Below are positions 1 to 8,744 of a stretch of DNA of 36,763 nt, one piece after another; position 1 is the first letter of the stretch; each line of letters begins with the position of its first letter. The notes beneath the pieces are model-generated. The model made no database searches. It saw nothing but the letters and a program-made list of their open reading frames with translations, and had not been told where the DNA came from. Source of the stretch: a filamentous cyanobacterium CCP3 (lineage in GTDB: Bacteria; Cyanobacteriota; Cyanobacteriia; Phormidesmidales; Phormidesmidaceae). The stretch lies in NCBI GenBank assembly GCA_003022385.1, contig PYGV01000019.1, positions 1-36,763 of the forward strand, in the 5' to 3' direction. The translations under genes were made by a program, and so were the position numbers.

Positions 1-2216
1 GCTACGCCCAGCTCACCTTTAGCTTTCAGGCGGGCTGCCCCAGCGACCTCGACTGCCAGCCTCAGCCCTGCCCTCCTCGCAGCTTTCAAGAACCAGAGAT
101 CAGCTACCTGGCGAAAGACTACGCCAGCTTTCGCCAGATGATCCTCGATCGCCTCAGCCTGCTGATGCCCGACTGGCAGGAGCGCCACGTGCCCGATCTG
201 GGCATTACTTTGGTGGAGCTGCTGGCCTACGTGGGCGACCACCTCAGCTACTACCAGGATGCGGTGGCCACCGAGGCCTACCTCGATACGGCCCGCCAGC
301 GGATTTCGGTGCGTCGCCACACCCGACTGATCGACTACCCCCTGCACGAGGGCTGCAATGCCCGCACCTGGGTGCAGGTGATGCTGCGGGGCACCTCCCA
401 CGAAACGCTACGGGCGGCAGATACCTACTTCATCACTCGCTATCCCACGGCCCCGGCCCCCGGCACCGTGCTGGGCCACGAGGCCCTGCTGGTAGTGCCG
501 CCCGATGCCTACGAGGTGTTTGAGCCAATGGGCGAACAGGACCTGACGCTCTACGAGGCCCACAACGAAATTCAGTTCTATACCTGGGGCGATCGCCAGT
601 GCTGTTTACCCAAGGGCGCTACCTCAGCCACCCTGCTAGACGCCTGGGAGAGGCATCCGAAGGAAGAAAAACCCGAAGCCCAGCAGACCGACGGCTGCGG
701 TGAACCCGACCCAGAAACGCCGTCCCCCGCCACGCGCAAACTGCATCTTCAACCAGGCGATATTCTCATTTTCGAGGAGGTGCTGGGGCCAACCACGGGC
801 ATGGCTGCAGATGCTACCCCGGTCCACCGCCACGCCGTGAGGCTGGTGCGGGCCACGCCCATCACCGATGCGCTCTACACCGATGGGGGGTGGCCCACGC
901 CGCTGGTGGAGATTGAGTGGGATGTGGCCGACGCGCTGCCCTTTTCCCTGTGCATCACGGCGCTGGGGCCAGCTCCAGAGTGTCGGCTGCTGGGGCCAGT
1001 TAGCGTGGCGCGGGGCAACGTGGTGCTGGCTGACCATGGTCGCACGGTGGACAGTGAATTGTTGGGCCGTGTCCCCACGCAAACCGTGGCTGTCCAGTGC
1101 AGCGCCGAAAACTTCCCGACGCCAGCACATCCAGTGCCGGGGCGGTTCACCCCCAGCCTGCGCCAGAGCCCCCTCACCTTCGGCCAGCCGCTGCAAACGC
1201 TTCCGGCCAGTCAAATGCTGCGCCAAGATCCGCGTCAGGCGAAGCCCCAGGTTGCGCTGCACAACGCCCAGGGTACCTGGCAGCCCCAGCTCGATCTGCT
1301 GGCGAGCACTGGGCTAGATCGGCATTTTGTCGCCGAGCTAGACGATGGCGGGCGCGCCCACCTGCGCTTTGGTGACGGGGAGATGGGGGCGCTGCCCACC
1401 GCAGGCACCGAGTTTAGGTCAACTTACCGCGTCGGCAACGGCGAGCGCGGCAACATCGGTGCTGAGACCCTGGCCTTTGTGGTGCTGCGCCAAAGTTCGG
1501 CTGAAAGCGGCGTTTACCTGGAGCCGCGCCAGCTCTTTGCGGCGGTAGGCGGCACCCAACCGGAACCGCTGAAGCAGGTGGAGCTATTTGCCCCGGGCAC
1601 CTTTCGGCAGGAATTGCAGCGGGCCATCACGGCCCAGGATTATGCCGATTTAGTTATGCGCGACTTCGCTGATCGGGTGCAGCGGGCGGCGGCGGTGCTG
1701 CGCTGGTCGGGAAGCTGGCCAGAAGTGCTGGTGGCAGTCGATCCTATCGGTCGAACTGAAGCCGATCCGGAGTTGCTCGATGCGATCGCCCAGCGCCTCT
1801 ACCGCTATCGCCGCACGGGCCACGACGTGCTGGTGCGCTCCGCGACGACAGTACCACTCCACATAGAACTGACCCTTTGCGTGCGGCCCGACCACATTCG
1901 GGGCCACGTCAAAGCGGCCCTGCTAGAAGCGCTGGGCAACGGCACTACGGCCAGAGGTGACAAGGGCTTTTTCCACCCCGACCGTCTCAGCTTTGGAGAG
2001 GGCATTGCCCTGAGCCGACTAGTGGCTGCTGCTCAGTCCGTCATCGGCGTGGAAAATGCGGTGGTGACTCGGCTGGAGCGGCTGCACGAAGGGCCAAATG
2101 GCGAACGGGAGCAGGGGCTGTTGCCTCTCGGCCCGCTGGAGGTGGCTCGCCTCGACAACGACCCCAATTTCCCGGATAACGGCAAGCTGATTTTGCACCT
2201 GCGAGGTGGACGATGA
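1..2216 (+). CDS. putative baseplate assembly protein (5' partial)
   Basis: The reading frame is open from base 3 of the window, so the true start lies upstream; the first in-window ATG (138) falls inside the conserved region and is not the start. The sequence around DYASFRQMILDRLSLLMPDW, then VPDLGITLVELLAYVGDHLSYYQD and EAYLDTARQRISVRRHTRL, is the hallmark N-terminal block of the TIGR02243-type 'putative baseplate assembly protein' family of phage-tail-like clusters. A later region (FRQELQRAITAQDYADLV) resembles the baseplate J-like/gp6 fold. By family knowledge these proteins form baseplate wedges of contractile injection systems and act in the cytoplasm or at the membrane as structural parts. 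The stop overlaps the next start (ATGA at 2213), indicating translational coupling in an operon. The DNA is very GC-rich. Confidence is high for the family; the exact role in the particle is inferred. Confidence 0.85.
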   Translation, partial: YAQLTFSFQAGCPSDLDCQPQPCPPRSFQEPEISYLAKDYASFRQMILDRLSLLMPDWQERHVPDLGITLVELLAYVGDHLSYYQDAVATEAYLDTARQRISVRRHTRLIDYPLHEGCNARTWVQVMLRGTSHETLRAADTYFITRYPTAPAPGTVLGHEALLVVPPDAYEVFEPMGEQDLTLYEAHNEIQFYTWGDRQCCLPKGATSATLLDAWERHPKEEKPEAQQTDGCGEPDPETPSPATRKLHLQPGDILIFEEVLGPTTGMAADATPVHRHAVRLVRATPITDALYTDGGWPTPLVEIEWDVADALPFSLCITALGPAPECRLLGPVSVARGNVVLADHGRTVDSELLGRVPTQTVAVQCSAENFPTPAHPVPGRFTPSLRQSPLTFGQPLQTLPASQMLRQDPRQAKPQVALHNAQGTWQPQLDLLASTGLDRHFVAELDDGGRAHLRFGDGEMGALPTAGTEFRSTYRVGNGERGNIGAETLAFVVLRQSSAESGVYLEPRQLFAAVGGTQPEPLKQVELFAPGTFRQELQRAITAQDYADLVMRDFADRVQRAAAVLRWSGSWPEVLVAVDPIGRTEADPELLDAIAQRLYRYRRTGHDVLVRSATTVPLHIELTLCVRPDHIRGHVKAALLEALGNGTTARGDKGFFHPDRLSFGEGIALSRLVAAAQSVIGVENAVVTRLERLHEGPNGEREQGLLPLGPLEVARLDNDPNFPDNGKLILHLRGGR

Positions 2217-5200
2217 CTTCTAGCTGCGACTGCTGCACTGGCCCCCTGGCCCTCTCTGGACAAGCCGGAAATCGCCCTGGCTTGAGCGCCCTGAGCTACC
2301 GTCTGGGTACCCACGCCACTTTTCTCGATGCCCTACTGGCCCGACTCTCCAGCAGCGACCTGCCCGCCCTGGCCCAGTTGAGAACGCGCGACCCCCACGA
2401 CCCTGCCATTGCACTGCTCGACGCCTGGGCCACGGTGGCCGACGTCCTCACCTTCTACCAGGAGCGCATCGCCAACGAGGGCTACCTGCGCACCGCCACC
2501 GAGCGCCGCTCGGTGCTGGAGCTGGCCCGGCTGGTGGGCTACAGGCTGCGCCCTGGGGTGGCCGCCAGCGTCTACCTAGCTTTTACTATGGAGCCGGGCT
2601 TTAACGAAAACGCCAGGGTGCCCAAGGGGACGCGATCGCAAAGCCTGCCCACCCCCGGCGAAATGCCCCAAGCTTTCGAAACCGAGCAGAACACCGAAGC
2701 CCGCACCGAGTGGAACCAGCTACGGCCCCGTCTGCGTCGCCCCCAGTTTATTACCCTAGGCAACGCTGCCGAAAAGCCAGATCTGTACTTTACCGGCACC
2801 GATACCAACCTCAAACCCAACGATCCACTGCTGCTGGTCTTTGGCCAGGGCACGGATGAACAAGTGGTGCGGCAAATTCAGGCGATCGAGGTCAGCCCAG
2901 ATAAGCAGCGTACCCAGGTTAGCCTGCTGCCTCTGATGGTGGCCCTCTCGGATGCTGCCGCTGAACGCGGGGAAATCCTTGAGTTGAGATCTGCCGCCAC
3001 CCTGCCTGCCGATGTTGCCCCGCCCACACGCCTATCAGGCCCCCAATTATCAAACCGCGCTCTGCTCAGCGGCGGTAGCTTGGCGGCGGCAACCCTACTA
3101 CCCTCTCTGGATGTGGTGAAGGCGCTGGCGCTGCCCCCGTCGCTGCCCCCCGCTAACGCTCAGCAGCTTACCCGCACTGCAAGTCAGGCCTTCGCCCCCA
3201 CCATCGATATATCATCGCAACTGCTGGTCAACCTCAAACCAGCTCTCAGGCCAATGCTGTATCGAGCCTGGAGCAATACCAAGGTTCTGGCCAAGGAGGG
3301 TTTAGAGACAGTTAAAACTATCGAAAAGTTTGGCGTTAAAGCAGCTCCCTTTGGCCACAATGCTCCCCTTAAACCTAATTACTCCGATGGCATTCCCGTA
3401 GACTTTTCGGAGTGGGAATTGGCTGAAAAAATGGTGACGCTGACAACGCATCTACAAGCGCAGACTGACCCAAGCGCCACCCAAATCATTGTCAGTCTAT
3501 CTCAGGGCGATCGCACAACCCGTGCTGTAGAAAATCTAACTCCAGGCACTCGCCATCTCTCCTTAATAGAGGGAGAAAAGGAGATAGAAACTGTCAGAGT
3601 TTCTGTTTTTACACTGCAAACGGCTTGGCTAAAATTTGGTCATAGGGTTCCCAATATGGGGCCAATAGATATCTACCTATACCGTCCACTACTGCGGCAA
3701 GGCCCCACAAAACTCTTCAGCAATCTTTTTCCCCATCAAGATAGCGACTACCTAGCATTGCCCCTCGCCAACGAAGTCAATGCACTAGGGCAAACCCTAA
3801 CCCACGTTCCTCAGGCAGTTGTAAATGCTCAAACCATTCCGCATTTGGTTGTGGTACGCGCTGGTCAATCAATGTCAAATGCCGCAAACCGTCTACTTAA
3901 TGTCAGTCTGGCAGAGCTACAACCCAATTTAGTCCCCAATCAAGCATACCAGCTCACCTTTCAGCAAACTGATACCCTAAATCTGGCAGTGTCGTCCACT
4001 GATATCAGCTCTCTCAAGCAGATTAATGAAGTCAGAAGAGTGACAGCGACTTTTCTTGGCGAGCAGCGTGAGCATCGAATTATTATTGGTAGAGAAATCA
4101 CTGTAGAAGTCGAGAATGGCAGCTTGTTCTCAACTCAACTTCAGAACGAACTCATAGAGAATGTGGAGGACATCTCAGAAGACCACCGTATAAGAATTTC
4201 ACGTACCCAAGATCCAACCTCCTTTCTCATTCAGGAAGAAGCTTTTTCCAAAGGCGCTGCTAGGGAGATGACCCTCGATGGTGAGTATGACAAAATTACG
4301 CCCAATAGCTGGGTTGTCATTGCTCGCTCCGATCGAGAGCAGCCCATTAAGGCCCAGGTCAAGCATGTAAAAACCGTTTCCAAGGCGGAGTATGGTATTA
4401 CGGGAAAGGTTTCTCAACTAACCCTAGATCGTCCCTGGTTGTTCCTAGGCGATCGCTCCCTGGCCCTGCTGCGCGAGACCACCGTCTATGCCCAGAGCGA
4501 ACCGCTGGCGATCGCCGATGAAGTTATCGACCCCCTGACCTATACCATCGGCGGAGAAGACCTGGAGTCGGACGGGCCGTTTGAAATTGAGCTAGATGGC
4601 CTCTACGACGGACTCAAGCCGGGGCGCTGGCTAATTGTATCGGGTGAGCGCACCGATATTCCCGGTGCCGAGGGCGTACGGGCCAGCGAACTGGTGATGC
4701 TGGCCGGAGTGCGCCAGGGGGTGGCCCAGGTGGAAATTCCCGCCGATGCTGATCCAGCTATAGATGGTGCCGCTGACCAACCCCAACTGATCGATCTCCC
4801 TGGCGATACGCCCCACAGCTTTTTGCAGTTGGCCCAACCCCTGGCCTATAAGTACAAGCGCGACACCGTTACCATTCACGGCAACGTAGTCAAGGCTACC
4901 CACGGCGAAACGCGGCGGGAAGTGCTCGGCAGCGGCGACGGCGGGAAAGCTCTGCAGCAGTTTACCCTGAGCAAACCGCCCCTGACCTTCCTCTCTGCGC
5001 CGACCCGCGAAGGAGTCGAGAGCACCCTGGAAGTGCGGGTCAACGACGTGAAGTGGCACGAGGTCGATAACCTAGCCTGGGCCAAAGACACCGATCATAG
5101 CTTTATTACCCGCACCGACGACGATGACAAAACCACTGTGGTCTTTGGCGACGGGGTGCAGGGGGCGCGGCTGCCCAGCGGCAGCGAAAACGTCAGAGCC

Positions 5201-6055
5201 TTGTATCGCGACGGCATTGGTCAGGTGGGTAATGTCAAGGCGGAGCAGGTCAAGCTGCTGGCGACTCGGCCTTTGGGGGTCAAAGGCGTGATTAACCCCC
5301 TGCCTGCAACGGGCGGGGCCAACCGAGAAACCCTGCTCCAGGCCAAGCGCAATGCCCCGATGGCGGTGATGGCCCTCGATCGCCTGGTGTCGGTGCAGGA
5401 CTACGCCGACTTTGTGCGCACCTTTGCTGGGATTGCCAAGGCCGATGCCCAAGCACTCTCCAACGGTCGCCGGGAGCTGATTCACCTGACCATTACCGGG
5501 GCAGACAACAGCCCCATTGAGAAAAACTCTGACCTATACCGCAACCTCTGGCGATCGCTGCGGCGCTTTGGCGACCCCTACCAGCCCCTCCAGATCGATC
5601 AGCGCGAGCTGATGATTGTGCTGATTTCGGCCCGGGTGCGGATTTTGCCCCAGTACCTGTGGGAGACGGTCAAGCTGGCGATCGAGGCAGCCCTGTTTGA
5701 GCAGTTCAGCTTCGATCGGCGAGATTTGGGGCAAGACCTGCTGCTCAGTGAGGTGATCACCACCATGCACCAGGTGCCTGGGGTCGACTACGTGGATGTG
5801 AACATTTTGGACAGTGTTTCCGAAACCGAAGCCGAAAATCCTGAAACTCTCTCTCAGAAGCTGCTGCAACTGGCCGAGCCCGCGCTGGTCGAGGGCGATG
5901 GCGAAGCGTCTGTGACCCCGCAGCCCCGTCCGAGAATTCCGGTTCACTTGGCCCAGGGGGGTGAGGGCGATGGCCTGACCCTGCGCCCGGCCCAGCTCGC
6001 CATTCTCAGCCCCAACCTGCCCGAAACTCTGAAACTGGAGGAAATTCCGCGATGA
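2213..6055 (+). CDS. putative baseplate assembly protein, second paralogue with enlarged middle
   Basis: This 1280-residue protein starts at the ATG overlapping the previous stop; GAGGTGG just upstream is a good ribosome-binding site. Its N-terminal block (ALLDAWATVADVLTFYQERIANEGYLRTATERRSVLELARLVGYRL) parallels that of the preceding protein, so the two are tandem paralogues. Near residue 377 it has the AAPFGHNAPL motif and near 687 LDGEYDKITPNSWVVI, both familiar from TIGR02243-type baseplate proteins. A J-like region (VSVQDYADFVRTFAGIAKADA) follows in the last third. Roughly 300 residues separate the two motifs and are encoded by visibly less GC-rich DNA (about 3400-4260), suggesting an insertion or a rapidly changing domain. 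The role is structural: baseplate of a phage-tail-like particle. The stop overlaps the next start again (ATGA at 6052). Confidence 0.85.
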   Translation: MTSSCDCCTGPLALSGQAGNRPGLSALSYRLGTHATFLDALLARLSSSDLPALAQLRTRDPHDPAIALLDAWATVADVLTFYQERIANEGYLRTATERRSVLELARLVGYRLRPGVAASVYLAFTMEPGFNENARVPKGTRSQSLPTPGEMPQAFETEQNTEARTEWNQLRPRLRRPQFITLGNAAEKPDLYFTGTDTNLKPNDPLLLVFGQGTDEQVVRQIQAIEVSPDKQRTQVSLLPLMVALSDAAAERGEILELRSAATLPADVAPPTRLSGPQLSNRALLSGGSLAAATLLPSLDVVKALALPPSLPPANAQQLTRTASQAFAPTIDISSQLLVNLKPALRPMLYRAWSNTKVLAKEGLETVKTIEKFGVKAAPFGHNAPLKPNYSDGIPVDFSEWELAEKMVTLTTHLQAQTDPSATQIIVSLSQGDRTTRAVENLTPGTRHLSLIEGEKEIETVRVSVFTLQTAWLKFGHRVPNMGPIDIYLYRPLLRQGPTKLFSNLFPHQDSDYLALPLANEVNALGQTLTHVPQAVVNAQTIPHLVVVRAGQSMSNAANRLLNVSLAELQPNLVPNQAYQLTFQQTDTLNLAVSSTDISSLKQINEVRRVTATFLGEQREHRIIIGREITVEVENGSLFSTQLQNELIENVEDISEDHRIRISRTQDPTSFLIQEEAFSKGAAREMTLDGEYDKITPNSWVVIARSDREQPIKAQVKHVKTVSKAEYGITGKVSQLTLDRPWLFLGDRSLALLRETTVYAQSEPLAIADEVIDPLTYTIGGEDLESDGPFEIELDGLYDGLKPGRWLIVSGERTDIPGAEGVRASELVMLAGVRQGVAQVEIPADADPAIDGAADQPQLIDLPGDTPHSFLQLAQPLAYKYKRDTVTIHGNVVKATHGETRREVLGSGDGGKALQQFTLSKPPLTFLSAPTREGVESTLEVRVNDVKWHEVDNLAWAKDTDHSFITRTDDDDKTTVVFGDGVQGARLPSGSENVRALYRDGIGQVGNVKAEQVKLLATRPLGVKGVINPLPATGGANRETLLQAKRNAPMAVMALDRLVSVQDYADFVRTFAGIAKADAQALSNGRRELIHLTITGADNSPIEKNSDLYRNLWRSLRRFGDPYQPLQIDQRELMIVLISARVRILPQYLWETVKLAIEAALFEQFSFDRRDLGQDLLLSEVITTMHQVPGVDYVDVNILDSVSETEAENPETLSQKLLQLAEPALVEGDGEASVTPQPRPRIPVHLAQGGEGDGLTLRPAQLAILSPNLPETLKLEEIPR

Positions 6056-8733
6056 CGTCTCCCCAAGACCTGAGCCCCAGCCGCGATCGCCTCTATCAAC
6101 TGCTGCCCGCCATCTACCGCCACCGCGATGCTGAAGTGGGGGAGCCGCTGCGATCGCTCCTGCAGGTGATCTCAGAGCAGGTCGATCTTGTAGAGGCCGA
6201 CATCGATCAGCTCTACCGCAACTGGTTCATTGAAACCTGCGAAGACTGGGCCGTGCCCTACATTGCCGATTTGATCGGCTATCGGTCGGTGGCGGCGGCA
6301 GGCACCCCCGGCGATATTGCTACGCCCCAGGGTCAGGCGCGCAACCGGGTGCTGATCCCCCGGCGGGAGGTGGCTAACACCCTGCGCTACCGCCGCCGCA
6401 AGGGCACCCTGGCTCTGCTGGAGCTGCTGGCCCACGACGTGGCGGGCTGGCCAGCGAGGGCGGTGGAGTTTTATCGGCTACTGGGAATTAACCAGGGGCT
6501 CAACCACCTGCGCCCGGATCAGGGCCGCACGGTGGATCTGCGCCAGGGGGCGGCGCTGCTGCGACTCAACGGGCCGTTTGACGCTGTGGCCCATACAGCC
6601 GAGGTGCGCCGCATAGCCGCCAAGCCCGATGGGGGCCGCTACAACCTGCCCAATGCGGGACTTTTCGTTTGGCGGCTGCGGCCCTACCCGGTGACCCAAA
6701 CCCCGGCCTACTGTCGCGAGGAAGTGGGGCCGCACTGCTACACCTTCAGCGTGCTGGGCAACGATACGGCGCTCTACACTCGCCCCGAGCCGGAAACGGA
6801 GCCGACCCACATTGCCGACGAGCTAAATCTGCCGGTGCCAATTCGTCGCCGCATTTTTGAAGTGCCGCTGCCCGATTCTGATCACGAGAAAATGGCGAAC
6901 CCGGCCTACTACGGCGAGGGCAAGTCCCTGACGATCTGGGCTCCGGGCTGGCACGGCAGCACCGCCACGGTGCCGATTCCGGCTGACAGGATTGTGCCTG
7001 CGGATTTGAGCGGTTGGCAGTATCGGCCCGTCCCTGGCAAGATCGCCGTCGATCCGGAGCTGGGGCGCATTGCCTTTCCGCCCGGCCAGCTGCCCCGATA
7101 CGGCGTAGTGGTGAGCTACCACTACGGCTTTAGCGCCGATGTAGGCGGTGGTGAGTACGACCGGGATCTGACGCCGTTTGTGGATCGGCCTTTGCTGGGC
7201 GTTGAGGATATTAAAGATGTGGCCCAGTGGCTGATCGACCTGAAGCGGTCTTCGGCGCTGTCGAACGTTTTGCGATCGCACCTCTCCCCCACGACCCAGG
7301 CCCAGCTAGCGGCCCAGGACGCGACCGAGCCCCCAGCGCCGGGGCTGATCCCAGCCATCCTGGGCGAACTCAACGCGCAACTAGCCGTGATCCGGCTGCA
7401 TGAGGACAACCGCTTTGTGGTAGCCGATCTGCCGCGTCGTTTGCGGGACATCATTTTGCAAGAGCCCAAGGGCAGCGAGCTCATCAGCCTCAATCGGGCG
7501 CTGCTGGAGATTGCCTACCCCGACAGTTTATCTAGGATGAGCCGCATCTACCGGGTACGGCAGACGCCGGGCGCTGATTCTGAGGCGGATGACGACGCGT
7601 TCCGGTTCAACACCCTCACCGCCGCCGTGGCCCAGTGGCAGGCAGAGCAGCCCCGCCAGGCCGCCATTGAGATTGAGGATAGCGGCGTGTACGTCGAGCA
7701 GCTCAACCTGGAGGTGCGCCCCGGCCAGAGCCTGCACATTCGCGCCGCCAACCACAAGCGGCCCGTGCTGCGGCTGCTCAACTGGTACACCGCTATGCCC
7801 GACGCTGTCAGCGTGGTGCTCCACCCCGGCAGCCACCTGCTGCTCGATGGCCTCATGGTCACCGGGCGCGGCATTCGAGTCAGCCAGGTGCCAGAGACTG
7901 GGAACCTGACCTATGGGGAAACTCCGACGGTCCATGTTCAGGCTCCCGTGAACTCCGCCCCCAAGGAACACGCCTACCTCGCCATTTCCCACTGCACCCT
8001 GGTGCCCGGCTGGGGCCTGGAGGCCAACTGCGACCCCCGCCGCCCCGCCGAGCCCAGCCTGGAGCTGACCAACTTCCACGGCAAGGTGCTGTGCGATCGC
8101 ACCCTTCTTGGCTCGATCCAGCTCAACCACGACGAAGTCGAAACTGACCCGGTGGCGATCGAAATTCGCGACAGCCTGCTCGATGCTACTAGCCCTCAGC
8201 TCGAAGCCATTGGTGCCCCCGGCTGCCCGGTAGCCCACGCCACCCTGCGGATTTTGCGCAGTACCGTGTTTGGCCAGGTGCAGGCCCACGCCATCGAGCT
8301 GGCCGAAAACAGCATCTTCGAAGGCAAAATCACCGTGGCGCGATCGCAGATTGGCTGCATGCGCTTCTGCGCCTATCTCCGAGGCTCGCGCACCCCGCGC
8401 CGCTTCCGCTGCCAGCCCGATTTAGCCATTGCCGCCGCCGAGCAGGCTCTGATAGATCAGGCAGAACCGCCCTCCGAGGCAGCGCTGGCCGAGGCCCAAC
8501 AGCAGGAAGAAGATCGGGTGCGGCCCCGCTTTAGCAGCACCCGCTACGGCACCGCCGCCTACGGCCAGCTCTCCCTCCACTGCCCCACAGAAATCACGCG
8601 GGGAGCCGATGACGAATCGGAAATGGGCGTGTTTCACCACCTGTTTCAGCCCCAGCGCGCTGCCAATTTAGAGGCCCGCCTGAATGAATTTGTCCCCAGC
8701 GGCATGAGCGCCGCCATCCTCTACGCTAACTAG
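6052..8733 (+). CDS. phage tail protein (gpI/TIGR02242-like) with beta-helix-like C-terminal region
   Basis: This is an 893-residue protein. The N-terminus (DRLYQLLPAIYRHRDAEVGEPLRSLLQVISEQVDLVEADIDQLYRNWFIETCEDWAVPYIADLIGY) is typical of tail proteins of the TIGR02242/gpI type found next to baseplate J-like genes. The C-terminal third (about residues 540-770) has short alternating strands such as ESGVYVEQLNLEV, PGSHLLLDGLMVTGRG and AYLAISHCTLVPGWGLE, which look like a right-handed parallel beta-helix, as in tail fibres or spikes; that fold is my inference from the repeating pattern. The start is set by the ATGA overlap and by GGAGG about ten bases upstream. It sits third in the operon, 11 bases before the DUF6519 gene. 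It is probably a baseplate-to-spike or fibre component of the same particle. Confidence 0.8.
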   Translation: MTSPQDLSPSRDRLYQLLPAIYRHRDAEVGEPLRSLLQVISEQVDLVEADIDQLYRNWFIETCEDWAVPYIADLIGYRSVAAAGTPGDIATPQGQARNRVLIPRREVANTLRYRRRKGTLALLELLAHDVAGWPARAVEFYRLLGINQGLNHLRPDQGRTVDLRQGAALLRLNGPFDAVAHTAEVRRIAAKPDGGRYNLPNAGLFVWRLRPYPVTQTPAYCREEVGPHCYTFSVLGNDTALYTRPEPETEPTHIADELNLPVPIRRRIFEVPLPDSDHEKMANPAYYGEGKSLTIWAPGWHGSTATVPIPADRIVPADLSGWQYRPVPGKIAVDPELGRIAFPPGQLPRYGVVVSYHYGFSADVGGGEYDRDLTPFVDRPLLGVEDIKDVAQWLIDLKRSSALSNVLRSHLSPTTQAQLAAQDATEPPAPGLIPAILGELNAQLAVIRLHEDNRFVVADLPRRLRDIILQEPKGSELISLNRALLEIAYPDSLSRMSRIYRVRQTPGADSEADDDAFRFNTLTAAVAQWQAEQPRQAAIEIEDSGVYVEQLNLEVRPGQSLHIRAANHKRPVLRLLNWYTAMPDAVSVVLHPGSHLLLDGLMVTGRGIRVSQVPETGNLTYGETPTVHVQAPVNSAPKEHAYLAISHCTLVPGWGLEANCDPRRPAEPSLELTNFHGKVLCDRTLLGSIQLNHDEVETDPVAIEIRDSLLDATSPQLEAIGAPGCPVAHATLRILRSTVFGQVQAHAIELAENSIFEGKITVARSQIGCMRFCAYLRGSRTPRRFRCQPDLAIAAAEQALIDQAEPPSEAALAEAQQQEEDRVRPRFSSTRYGTAAYGQLSLHCPTEITRGADDESEMGVFHHLFQPQRAANLEARLNEFVPSGMSAAILYAN

Positions 8734-8744
8734 GAGCCATCACC

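Noticed and set aside
636-1262. 208-codon minus-strand frame inside the first baseplate gene
   Set aside because: It lies antisense to a well-supported conserved protein; the high GC content creates long open frames by chance, and its translation has no domain features.
7528-8289. 253-codon minus-strand frame inside the tail protein gene
   Set aside because: It is antisense to the beta-helix-like region, rich in Gly/Ala/His as expected from the complementary codons, with no ribosome-binding site or family motif.
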